A DNA stretch of 49,864 nt from an uncultured Dysgonomonas sp. (lineage in GTDB: Bacteria > Bacteroidota > Bacteroidia > Bacteroidales > Dysgonomonadaceae): the NCBI GenBank assembly GCA_937995835.1, contig CALKIV010000115.1:1-49864 (forward strand), read 5' to 3'. The notes under the pieces were generated by a model, which was given only the letters and a program-made list of their open reading frames with translations, made no database searches and was not told the DNA's origin. This document shows, piece after piece, positions 27,494 through 35,395 of the stretch. The number at the start of each line of letters is the position of its first letter. The first letter of the stretch is position 1. The position numbers were made by a program, and so were the translations under genes.

Positions 27494-28663
27494 ATGATCA
27501 TAAAAGGTATTAAATATTCAAGATTTCCGGGAATGTCAAGATCCTGGAGAATAGTTGGTAAAGATGAAGAGGGTGATGAATCTTATGCTGAATTTGGGAA
27601 TTTGAATCTCCTAATTGGCAAAAATGCAGCTGGAAAAAGTAGAACCTTAGACGCTATTCAGGAAATGGCGGCATTAATTTCTGGTCAGCATTTGGTGGAA
27701 CAAACAAAATATCACACACAACTTTTCGACTTTATTTTTACCGATAAAGACAATACCTATCGCTATGTTCTACACTTTAAAGAGAAAGTAATCTTAGAAG
27801 AGAGTCTATACATAAATGACGAAAAAGTATTAGACAGAGCTCAAAAAACGATCATACACGGCGGCAAAACACACAACTTATCTGCTAAACTAAAAGAGAC
27901 AGAACTACTAATCAATCGGAAACAAGATGATAAGGTGTTCTATTTTCCAGAAATTGTATTTTGGGGATTTTCGTTGCGCACATTCTTCTTTTCCGGACAA
28001 GTGGAAAAAGACAAATATGTAGAAGATCTCAACTCATTGGCACTAAGAGATATTACCAGCAATATGGAGGATATTGGCTTAATCATACCAATGTTTCACT
28101 GGGGCAGACAAGATTATGGTCAAAAGTTTGAGCAAGAGATACTTGACAGCATGAATATCTTAGGATATAATCTGACAGATATAGATATTAAAAAGAGCAG
28201 AAAAGGCTATTGCATCAACGTGGAAGAAGATGGAAAATATATGGTTCCACAACAAGAAATGTCGCAAGGGATGTTCAGAGCACTAGCTCTCTTTGTGCTA
28301 TTGGCAAATGCCATGTGGCGCAACCTTTCGGTATGCATTCTTGTGGACGACATCGGTGAGGGGCTCGACCACGAACGCTCCAAAGGTTTCGTGGATATGA
28401 TCATCAGAAAGACTTACGACACACAAATACAATATTTCATGAGTAGCAACGATCGCTATATAATGAATCACATACACCTGAAATATTGGACAGTAGTGGA
28501 ACGTCAAAACGATAAATCTATTTTTTATAATAGATTCAATTCTCAAAAGAATTTTGAGGATTTTAGATATACAGGGTTAAACAATTTCGACTTCTATACA
28601 ACTGAGTTTTATCGTGATGGTTTCGGCGACGACAGCGATGAATACGCAGAAGAAGGCGAATAA
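27494..28663 (+). CDS. ABC-type AAA ATPase of a candidate two-gene defence module
   Basis: 389 residues, cytoplasmic. Walker A is GKNAAGKS (42-49), the ABC-like signature lies around MSQGMF (256-261), Walker B is CILVDDIGEGLDH (281-293), and SSND (317-320) follows, as in AAA_15/AAA_21 ATPases of the OLD/RecF type. The central region 60-240 has no recognised domain and is the likely specificity part. The tail is very acidic. It is followed after 20 bases by a TOPRIM-like protein gene on the same strand. Such a pairing is shared by phage-defence pairs such as AbiL-type and PARIS-type systems; the role here is inferred. It is in plus orientation, unlike all near neighbours. Confidence 0.85.
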   Translation: MIIKGIKYSRFPGMSRSWRIVGKDEEGDESYAEFGNLNLLIGKNAAGKSRTLDAIQEMAALISGQHLVEQTKYHTQLFDFIFTDKDNTYRYVLHFKEKVILEESLYINDEKVLDRAQKTIIHGGKTHNLSAKLKETELLINRKQDDKVFYFPEIVFWGFSLRTFFFSGQVEKDKYVEDLNSLALRDITSNMEDIGLIIPMFHWGRQDYGQKFEQEILDSMNILGYNLTDIDIKKSRKGYCINVEEDGKYMVPQQEMSQGMFRALALFVLLANAMWRNLSVCILVDDIGEGLDHERSKGFVDMIIRKTYDTQIQYFMSSNDRYIMNHIHLKYWTVVERQNDKSIFYNRFNSQKNFEDFRYTGLNNFDFYTTEFYRDGFGDDSDEYAEEGE

Positions 28664-28683
28664 AATATGTAAGAAAACTATTT

Positions 28684-29430
28684 ATGAAAAGAATGGCTTT
28701 CTTTGTTGAGGGACAAACCGAACAGATTTTTGTCAATCGTTTGGTTAGGTACATGCTAGGTCCAAAGAATACCAATATAATACAGCGTAGACTCAGAGGT
28801 GGCACCAATGCTCCTAGGCAAGAAATAACGCGACATGCAAGCTTGGCACGCAGACCGGACTATGAGGTTCTAATCATAGACTGTGGGGCTGACAACCGAG
28901 TGAAGTCTGAAATGTTGGAAAATCTGGAAAACCTACACGAAAACAACTACAAATTTCTGATTGGGCTTCGCGATCTCTATCCTCTACCCTTAGATGAGTT
29001 GCAAGGTCTGAGCAGAGGGCTTCGCTTTTTGCCACCTAGACTAAAAAATAAGGTACAAAAGTTTGAAGTCGTGATTGCTGTTAGAGAAATTGAGACGTGG
29101 ATTCTGTCGGAAAAAACACATTTTCAGAAGATAGACAAACGTTTGACTCCAGAATTGATTAAACAAAAACTGGGCATAAATATCACAGCACTCAATCCTC
29201 TAGACAGTGTGCATCCGGCTGCCGACCTAGACAAAATATATAAATTAATTGGTCAATCGTACGGAAAGAAATTTAACCAAACGGCTAAAATCATTCATAC
29301 ATTAGACATCAAACAGATTATGGGACCAATGAGAGAAAAGATCTCAGGACTCAATACTCTTATCACTGTTATAGAAGACTTTAGAGCATTGGTTGATGAT
29401 GATCCGAACAGGGATTCGGATGAAGAGTGA
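28684..29430 (+). CDS. TOPRIM-like (DUF4276/RloB-like) partner of the ATPase
   Basis: 248 residues. It opens with FFVEGQTEQIFVNRLV (E9 and E13 in the VEGxTE motif), the first acidic element of TOPRIM-like and DUF4276 proteins. A second motif, VLIIDCGAD, places acidic residues D66 and D70, a spacing wider than the usual D-x-D. Residues 132-141 read AVREIETWIL, like the AVREFEAWLL stretch of DUF4276. The C-terminus is acidic. A nuclease or nucleotide-processing effector is plausible, by analogy to ATPase-TOPRIM defence pairs, but metal binding is unproven and the D-x-D deviation argues for testing. It is the second gene of the plus-strand island, ending 54 bases before a minus-strand HAD gene. 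Confidence 0.75.
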   Translation: MKRMAFFVEGQTEQIFVNRLVRYMLGPKNTNIIQRRLRGGTNAPRQEITRHASLARRPDYEVLIIDCGADNRVKSEMLENLENLHENNYKFLIGLRDLYPLPLDELQGLSRGLRFLPPRLKNKVQKFEVVIAVREIETWILSEKTHFQKIDKRLTPELIKQKLGINITALNPLDSVHPAADLDKIYKLIGQSYGKKFNQTAKIIHTLDIKQIMGPMREKISGLNTLITVIEDFRALVDDDPNRDSDEE

Positions 29431-29484
29431 ATGTCTTGCCCTTTGCATTGAGCTCAAACATAAAAATGTGACAGAGAAATAATA

Positions 29485-30267
29485 TTAATTAATCAAGCCT
29501 AATTTTTTCAAGGCATTCCAAACCCCATCTTCATCGACAGAATCGGTTACCAACGTAGCATATTTTTTCACTTCGTCAGAGGCATTTCCCATAACAATGC
29601 TGATTGGTGTATATTCTAACATCGGAATATCATTCCCTCCATCACCAAACGAAACAGCCTCAGACAAATCAATGTCATAATGTTCTAATATTCTATCAAT
29701 ACCAGATCTTTTGCTATTTCCTTTAGCTATAACATCTGTAAATAGATCATTCCAGCGAGCTGATGTACAATTAGGCAGTACTTCTTTCATGATGCTTTCT
29801 TCGCTACCCTCGTCAAAGAAGGCAACGACTTGCAACACTTCTTTGTCAAGAACGTAAGAAAAATCTTGATCCTCGCCAAAGTTCATGTTTAGTAGTTTTT
29901 CTATTTCTGCAACCTTATGATTACGGCCACTAACAAAAATCTCATCAGAAGTTACAAAAGTGCAAGGAAAACCTTTTCCATCTTGCTGATAGCGCACAAG
30001 CGCCTCTATATCCTCTTTCTTTATACCATTTTTGTGAATAGGCTTTTTATCCCCGGTTAACGTGTAGCTACCATTGAGTGTGATATAACCATCAAACTTC
30101 AAGCTTCCCAGATTATTTATCAGGGGAAATGGTCTACCTGTAGCAATAAAAATCTTAATACCCTTTTTCTTTAATATAGCTATTGCATCAATCGTAGATT
30201 GAGGAATAGAATGTGTTTTGAAACTCACTAAAGTGCCATCTATATCAAAAAAAACTGCTTTTATCAT
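29485..30267 (-). CDS. Cof-type HAD-IIB family phosphatase
   Basis: 260 residues, a standard length. HAD motif I is FFDIDGTLV (nucleophile D8, acid D10). Motif II is IATGRP, motif III is the lysine in KGNSKRSGI, and motif IV is GDGGNDIPML. Between motifs II and III is the C2B alpha/beta cap. Members dephosphorylate sugar phosphates or flavin precursors in the cytoplasm; the substrate cannot be predicted. It follows rpmE2 in the same direction but is separated from it by a terminator. Confidence 0.94.
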   Translation of the reverse strand: MIKAVFFDIDGTLVSFKTHSIPQSTIDAIAILKKKGIKIFIATGRPFPLINNLGSLKFDGYITLNGSYTLTGDKKPIHKNGIKKEDIEALVRYQQDGKGFPCTFVTSDEIFVSGRNHKVAEIEKLLNMNFGEDQDFSYVLDKEVLQVVAFFDEGSEESIMKEVLPNCTSARWNDLFTDVIAKGNSKRSGIDRILEHYDIDLSEAVSFGDGGNDIPMLEYTPISIVMGNASDEVKKYATLVTDSVDEDGVWNALKKLGLIN

Positions 30268-30302
30268 TACGTGTTGAAATTATAGATCCCAGATTGAAAA
30301 AT

Positions 30303-30338
30303 AAAGAGGGCTCCAAAGTTACCTTAAGAACCCTCTTT
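30303..30338 (-). terminator. Terminator of rpmE2
   Basis: An 8-bp stem (AAAGAGGG with CCCTCTTT) with an imperfect inner extension and a T-rich minus-strand tail, just beyond the L31 gene. Confidence 0.65.
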
Positions 30339-30375
30339 TTATAATATCTATGTAAATACCTAACCTCTAAAAATA

Positions 30376-30636
30376 TTATTTTTTAGCTTGGCTACGTTTT
30401 GCATAACGATTCATGAATTTATCTACACGTCCTGCAGTGTCAACAAGTTTTTGCTTACCTGTATAAAAAGGGTGAGATGAGCTTGTGATTTCCAGTTTGA
30501 TCAACGGATATGTTACTCCGTCAATTTCGATTTCTTCTCTTGCATTTGCAGTAGAACGAGTGATGAAAATTTCATCGTTTGACATATCTTTGAAAACAAC
30601 CTGACGATAGTTTTCTGGATGGATATCTTTTTTCAT
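30376..30636 (-). CDS. rpmE2: Ribosomal protein L31, type B
   Basis: 86 residues when begun at the ATG at 30636 (MKKDIHPENYRQVVFKDMS), which matches the family start. An upstream ATG at 30690 would add 18 residues of unlikely leader. It lacks the four cysteines of zinc-binding type A L31, and the central SSSHPFYTGKQKLVDTAGRV is typical of the zinc-independent type B form. A component of the 50S subunit at the central protuberance. Strong promoter elements lie 52-82 bases upstream. Confidence 0.97.
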   Translation of the reverse strand: MKKDIHPENYRQVVFKDMSNDEIFITRSTANAREEIEIDGVTYPLIKLEITSSSHPFYTGKQKLVDTAGRVDKFMNRYAKRSQAKK

Positions 30637-30687
30637 TGTCAAATGTATAATTAAGTTATTTTTGTTTTCTCTTTTATTTACAGAGTG

Positions 30688-30718
30688 CAAAGATATATCT
30701 TAATCTTCGCAAAACAAA
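30688..30718 (-). promoter_or_regulatory. Promoter of rpmE2
   Basis: The minus strand has TTTG (30715-30718), 19 bases, then TATCTTTG (30688-30695), the best match to the Bacteroidetes -33/-7 promoter in the window. Confidence 0.75.
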
Positions 30719-30831
30719 ATATTTTAAAAAAAATAGGGGTAAGAGTTTTTCAATGTTTTTCTGAATGAAGTTTTATTCCCCTCTACAACATATTCAACGA
30801 ACAACATTAAAGGCTCTAAAAGATGCTCTAA

Positions 30832-31677
30832 CTAAACATCCTTTCTCATTTCATATTGTGCTACTTTAGGTTCGAGTCCAAATTTTTTGAAAAATAAAAT
30901 ACAAGATAAAGCTTCTTCGTCAATATTATATACAAATATTTGCTTAGACTTTATTTCTTCACTCATTTTCATCAATAGGCTTCTGCCCACTCCCATTCTT
31001 CTATATGCTATATCTACTGCTATCTGAATAACTCTACGCTTTTCGGGATTGAAAACGATATGACCGACCAACTGATCTTGGAGGTAAGCTCCAAAGACTT
31101 GATGTTGCTCTGGTGCATTGTCCACCGATTGCCATTCATTTTGCCAAGAAGGATTTACGTCTCCAAAAGATTTTAACACATGGACATCATAAGCATCTAG
31201 TCGCTCGATTTTCACTGATTCATTCTTCTGTAAATTATCATGTAACAAACCTTGATAACATACCAGTCTGCGTGCAACAGTATAGCCCTCCTTTTTATAA
31301 ACTGAAATTGCCGGCAGATTGTTTTCAATGACCTCTAAGACCATCTCTTGTGTTTTTATTTCTGCCAACTTCTGATTCAATGCTTTATACATCTTGCCTA
31401 TCAATCCACGACGTCTAAACTTCGGTGACACTCCCGTAGCTGCATTATAGACTACTTTTATACCTCCCCTTACTCGTACCCCATGAAGCATAATGGCAAC
31501 CATTTTATCCTCCTCGAAAACACCAAACGAGAGACTTATATCCACATCTTCCGAAGTCATTTTACATTTCAACTGCTCTTCAGTAATCTGAAAAGGAATA
31601 ACATAATCAGCAAAAGCTGTATTTATTGCAGAGGCTATGTCTGCTAATGGGGTCTGTTCTAACGATTTTATTATCAT
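30832..31677 (-). CDS. Tandem GNAT-type acetyltransferase
   Basis: 281 residues with two GNAT folds. The N-terminal half has the acetyl-CoA loop FRRRGLIGKMYKAL near residue 88. The C-terminal half has AYRRMGVGRSLLMK near residue 232. Such tandem enzymes use one domain for catalysis and the other mainly for substrate or structure, but which is active here is unknown. It probably acetylates an amine in the cytoplasm. Last gene of a tight four-gene run; the start is 15 bases after the GH25 gene stop. Confidence 0.88.
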   Translation of the reverse strand: MIIKSLEQTPLADIASAINTAFADYVIPFQITEEQLKCKMTSEDVDISLSFGVFEEDKMVAIMLHGVRVRGGIKVVYNAATGVSPKFRRRGLIGKMYKALNQKLAEIKTQEMVLEVIENNLPAISVYKKEGYTVARRLVCYQGLLHDNLQKNESVKIERLDAYDVHVLKSFGDVNPSWQNEWQSVDNAPEQHQVFGAYLQDQLVGHIVFNPEKRRVIQIAVDIAYRRMGVGRSLLMKMSEEIKSKQIFVYNIDEEALSCILFFKKFGLEPKVAQYEMRKDV

Positions 31678-31692
31678 AATAATGATACACTT

Positions 31693-32433
31693 TCAAAAAG
31701 TCTCTCGTCTCAAATTTTCTAATTCATGGCTCGTACCCTCAAAGACATTGATATCTATAAAGGTTTCTATCCCTTCCAGCCTACCTCTATTGGCATATTG
31801 CCAAAATACCCATCGACGCCCATTCTCTAGCTTTGGCTCTTTGTAGACATCTCTAATCCAAATAGGATTATCTAGCAATTGGTCTCTTAAATATAGATCA
31901 TAAAAGTCTTGTGTGGCATATATAATTACCTTCTTTCTATAATGTTGCTCTACGATGCTGATATAGTCTACGATCTCTTCCAAGAGATTTGGCAATCTAT
32001 TTTCGTATTTGCAGTTGCCTCCAAATTCTAAGTCTACGGCAGGAGGTAGAGCCAAACTGTCATTAGGTACAATGTTGATAAAGTGAGCTGCCTGATCTGC
32101 TCCTCGGCTACAAAATGTAAAGAAGTGATAAGCTGCCATCGGTATATTTTTCTTTTGCACAGCTAATCTGTTCTCTGCAAATTTGCTGTCTACATGTGTA
32201 GTACCCTCGGTGGCTTTCATGAACACAAACTGCACATAGTCTGTCTCTTTGGCTAAAAGCATATCCCAGTCGATAGTTTGCTGATGATGCGACACATCGA
32301 TGCCATGAATGGGGTAAGTGGTAAAGGATGGATAGTTTAATCGCAAATAGCCAGAAGTAAAAAGATTATACACCACCACAGCCCCTACAAGGAGCAATAC
32401 AGAGATGATAAGTATATATTTTATAATTTTCAT
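31693..32433 (-). CDS. GH25 family lysozyme, membrane anchored
   Basis: 246 residues. An N-terminal TM or uncleaved signal (about 4-24) anchors or exports it. The GH25 catalytic domain starts with HGIDVSHHQ (D46) and includes AVDLEFGGN, with the catalytic pair D134 and E136, near the middle. The C-terminal half keeps the KVIIYATQDF and PIWIRDVY strands expected of the barrel. It should hydrolyse the N-acetylmuramic acid to N-acetylglucosamine bond of peptidoglycan. Gap to the S51 peptidase gene is 10 bases, so probably the same operon. Confidence 0.93.
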   Translation of the reverse strand: MKIIKYILIISVLLLVGAVVVYNLFTSGYLRLNYPSFTTYPIHGIDVSHHQQTIDWDMLLAKETDYVQFVFMKATEGTTHVDSKFAENRLAVQKKNIPMAAYHFFTFCSRGADQAAHFINIVPNDSLALPPAVDLEFGGNCKYENRLPNLLEEIVDYISIVEQHYRKKVIIYATQDFYDLYLRDQLLDNPIWIRDVYKEPKLENGRRWVFWQYANRGRLEGIETFIDINVFEGTSHELENLRRETF

Positions 32434-32443
32434 TAGTTATTGT

Positions 32444-33073
32444 TTATTCTTCATCGATAATGATAACCTCTCCATCGCTCAAGGCCTTGAAAAGCCATTT
32501 GTTACGGATACAATTTTCCACCTCTAGCTCTACCATCTCAGACTCTGAATGGTCGGAGCGATAATGCGAAATGATGCCATAGTTGAAGTAGTTTAACCCC
32601 TCCCAAATAGTTTCTTTATTGTCCGGATAAGGAAAATCAGTGGGGTCATCTACTTGTTGAATATACTTTAATGAATCGCAGAGAGCACATACTCCAGCAC
32701 TGTAACCCGCATACAAAAAGCCTTTACGCACCTTCAATTCTTCAAATATTTGATCGAAACCACTAAGCACCATAGCTTGCAGAAGAACAAACGTATTGCC
32801 ACCACTAACCCACACACCGTCTAAGTCTGCAAGTTTACCTCTAAGCGCTGATGGTCGATGAAAATAGTCTTGCAGATTTAGCACTTCAGCCTTAAAACCT
32901 AAAGTATTTAGTGTTTCTATCTCTTGTTGCTGATGGTGGTTTCTGAGTTGTGGATCGGCAGTAGTCCAGTCTCGGGCATTATTGATATGTCCTATTTTGC
33001 TTCCTTGTGGCATCATGGCTCTTAGCTTTTCCACTTCATCACCAAACTTGACAGAGGAGAGATATAGTTTCAT
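32444..33073 (-). CDS. Peptidase S51 (PepE-like) family protein
   Basis: 209 residues of class I glutamine amidotransferase-like fold. The nucleophile elbow AGYSAG places S125. The preceding GVWVSGGNTFVLLQA strand-loop and the C-terminal HYRSDHSES segment (probable histidine) match the S51 family. Canonical PepE cleaves Asp-X dipeptides; substrate specificity here is not proven. It lies between the exonuclease and the GH25 gene in a compact operon. Confidence 0.88.
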   Translation of the reverse strand: MKLYLSSVKFGDEVEKLRAMMPQGSKIGHINNARDWTTADPQLRNHHQQQEIETLNTLGFKAEVLNLQDYFHRPSALRGKLADLDGVWVSGGNTFVLLQAMVLSGFDQIFEELKVRKGFLYAGYSAGVCALCDSLKYIQQVDDPTDFPYPDNKETIWEGLNYFNYGIISHYRSDHSESEMVELEVENCIRNKWLFKALSDGEVIIIDEE

Positions 33074-33130
33074 CTTTGTTTTTTAGTTTACTTATACAAT
33101 TAACGAAGATATAAAAAAGACTGCCCATCC

Positions 33131-33625
33131 CTACAACAACTGCAAAGCTATTTCGGCACAGGCTTCTGCATCTGCCAGTGCATTGTGATGATCGGTAAGT
33201 ATATACCCACAATCCTCTGCCACAGTATGTAGCTGATGATTGGGTAGATATTTGAGTTGTCGACGTGCTGCTGAAAGTGTGCAATAAAACTGGTAGTCAG
33301 GATAGTCCATCCTATAAGCCCTAAAAACAGCCTTCAAGCATCTTTCATCAAATCCCTTATTATGAGCCACAAAGGGCAATCCCTCGATCAGAGGTTCTAA
33401 CTCTTGCCATACAAAAGGGAAAACTTGCTTGTTATCAGTGTCTTCTGCTGTTAACCCATGCACCAAACTGTTTTGATAGCTATAGTAATTGGGTTCGGGC
33501 TGTATCAGGCGATAAAAACGATCAACGATTCCTCCATCTCTAACGATGACAACACCTATGCTACAAACACTTGTAGCCTCTCTGTTAGCAGTTTCGAAGT
33601 CTATGGCAGCAAAATCTCGAAGCAT
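33131..33625 (-). CDS. DnaQ-like (DEDDh) 3'-5' exonuclease
   Basis: 164 residues. Motif ExoI is AAIDFETAN (D9, E11), ExoII is HNKGFDERCL (D93), and ExoIII is HHNALADAEA (H147, D152), so the metal-binding quartet and the general-base histidine are complete. It is a short stand-alone exonuclease domain. Likely role is trimming of single-stranded DNA or RNA 3' ends. First gene of the run toward the S51, GH25 and GNAT genes; the gap of 57 bases to the next gene is the largest of the set. Confidence 0.93.
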   Translation of the reverse strand: MLRDFAAIDFETANREATSVCSIGVVIVRDGGIVDRFYRLIQPEPNYYSYQNSLVHGLTAEDTDNKQVFPFVWQELEPLIEGLPFVAHNKGFDERCLKAVFRAYRMDYPDYQFYCTLSAARRQLKYLPNHQLHTVAEDCGYILTDHHNALADAEACAEIALQLL

Positions 33626-33695
33626 AATTCTTTCTGTTTTATATACAAAAGTAACAAGAAATTTACGATCAAACCATTCGTTGAGCTTTTAAAGA

Positions 33696-33733
33696 AAAAC
33701 AGAGCTTAAGTATAAAAACTTAAACTCTGTTTT
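33696..33733 (-). terminator. Terminator of the pectate lyase gene
   Basis: A 15-bp stem with one mismatch (AAAACAGAGCTTAAG with CTTAAACTCTGTTTT) and an 8-base loop, followed by T-rich sequence on the minus strand. Confidence 0.85.
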
Positions 33734-33769
33734 ATCAAAGTAGACTAATCTTAAATAAAAACTATCTTT

Positions 33770-35311
33770 TTATTTCTGTCCCGATTCAAACTCTTCTACA
33801 AGACTATTGATATATCTCTCTAGATTGGTATATTTGCTATCAGGGTCAAGAGTTTTTAAACTGCCATCTTCCTTATTCTTAGGATCCAAGCCATATTTAA
33901 GTTCCCACTCATCAGGAATACCATCTCCATCCGTATCCAAAGGAGCGTCTTCGGACTTTAGGATAGGCCATGGAGCCTCTCCCAAATCGGATTGACTATC
34001 AATTATACCCGGTTTGCCTGATTTAGCCCCATAGAAAGTAACTGTTCCATTACGAGTTTCGTCCACAATGCGAGCATCGATAGCATCTCTTTGGAGCACA
34101 CACCCAGCATAGCTCAACACCTTGTTTAGCGCCTCATCAGCCGTATGAGTGGTTATCTCGTCAGTTGCTACTGGAGTTTTTCGCTTCAAGGCATCTTTGG
34201 TTTCTTGATCCACTGTTCCATATTTGGCAGCAAATTGATTGTAAACGCCAAATTCCCAATTGTTCTCGGTAGCATTTTTACAATACTTGTTGTCCGATCC
34301 ATCATTCACCACATTGCCCTCAATGAAAAATGTGCCCCATGTATCAAAAATATTTGGGTAACTCTTTTTATCGGCTTCACTCGTTTTTTTATCTATGGCG
34401 ATAATTCTCCCTCGCTTGCTTGTTCCACTAGGAGTAGCAGGTCCGGGTTTATAGTAGTTATTTACAATATTAACATGCATTGCCTCTGCTCCATAACAAC
34501 TGTTGCCTGACCAATTGTAAATTACATTATTTCTAAGATCTACAATTTCATTGTCTTTCGTAGAATTGACACCAGGCCCCAAACGAGGGTTTCGACTATC
34601 ATGGTTGGCTAGTAAATTGTGATGGAACGAAGCTTTCATTCCTCCCCAAATGCCACCATAGCCGTGTGCCCCTTTGGCGTGTTTACTTTCTCTCAAACTT
34701 TCGGAGATGATACACCATTGCATCGTAAAGTTTTCGTTATTATAGAACGATACACATTCATCAGTACTCCAACTCATTGAACAGTGATCGATGATGATAT
34801 CTTTCTGATAACGTCCTCCGATAGCATCAGCTCCATCGGCATTAATGTCCTTGAGGTCTCCCATTCTGAATCTTAAATATCTGATGATGATATTGCTAGC
34901 ATCGACACTCACAGGCCATCCTGCAAGACATATTCCATCTCCGGGAGCAGTCTGTCCTGCAATGGTCAAATCTCCATTTTTAATTTTAAGTTCGCTTTTT
35001 AACTCTATCGTTCCCGATACCGCAAAGAGAATAGTACGAGCACCTGTCTGGTTGATGGCATAGCGCAAACTTCCTTCTTTGTTATCATCCTCTAGGCTGG
35101 TCACATAATATACCTCACCTCCTCGGCCACCCGTAGTGTTGCGCCCATGCCCTTCGGCAGTAGGGAAAGCAGCAAAAACAGCAGGTTTAAGTTTTTCCAC
35201 AGTCGTTTTTCCATCTCCATCGGAATTTTTATTTCCTAAGCTAGAGCCATCCGAACAGGCTCCCAATAGAAGACAAGAACATGCGAGAATACTTATGATG
35301 TATTTCTTCAT
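33770..35311 (-). CDS. PL1-type pectate lyase lipoprotein
   Basis: 513 residues with a lipoprotein signal ending at C19 (LGAC). The parallel beta-helix typical of PL1 is seen in repeated short turns such as ITIAGQTAPGDG-like, SNIIIRYLRFRMGD and DIIIDHCSMSWSTDE. A catalytic-region stretch is SFHHNLLANHDSRNPRLG, with the arginine expected in PL1. A calcium-binding type 3-like loop, DTDGDGIPDEWE, lies near the C-terminus. It should cleave homogalacturonan by beta-elimination at the cell surface or in the periplasm. It is the last gene of the SusC/SusD locus, but a terminator-like hairpin separates it from the preceding gene, so expression may be reduced or separate. Confidence 0.9.
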   Translation of the reverse strand: MKKYIISILACSCLLLGACSDGSSLGNKNSDGDGKTTVEKLKPAVFAAFPTAEGHGRNTTGGRGGEVYYVTSLEDDNKEGSLRYAINQTGARTILFAVSGTIELKSELKIKNGDLTIAGQTAPGDGICLAGWPVSVDASNIIIRYLRFRMGDLKDINADGADAIGGRYQKDIIIDHCSMSWSTDECVSFYNNENFTMQWCIISESLRESKHAKGAHGYGGIWGGMKASFHHNLLANHDSRNPRLGPGVNSTKDNEIVDLRNNVIYNWSGNSCYGAEAMHVNIVNNYYKPGPATPSGTSKRGRIIAIDKKTSEADKKSYPNIFDTWGTFFIEGNVVNDGSDNKYCKNATENNWEFGVYNQFAAKYGTVDQETKDALKRKTPVATDEITTHTADEALNKVLSYAGCVLQRDAIDARIVDETRNGTVTFYGAKSGKPGIIDSQSDLGEAPWPILKSEDAPLDTDGDGIPDEWELKYGLDPKNKEDGSLKTLDPDSKYTNLERYINSLVEEFESGQK

Positions 35312-35337
35312 AACTCTTTTATTTTTTTTGAAAAAAA

Positions 35338-35381
35338 GAACAAAACCCTAGTCTATTTTTGCAAATACTAGAGTTTTGTTC
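35338..35381 (-). terminator. Hairpin between the DUF4957-like gene and the pectate lyase gene
   Basis: A 15-bp stem with one G-U pair in the minus-strand RNA (arms 35338-35352 and 35367-35381), followed by TTTTTTTC on that strand. It lies inside the locus, just after the DUF4957-like gene. Confidence 0.8.
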
Positions 35382-35395
35382 TTTCTAATTAATTT

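Noticed and set aside
30376..30690. Longer L31 start at 30690
   Set aside because: The leader would cover transcribed promoter-proximal sequence and does not match the L31 N-terminus, MKKDIHP.
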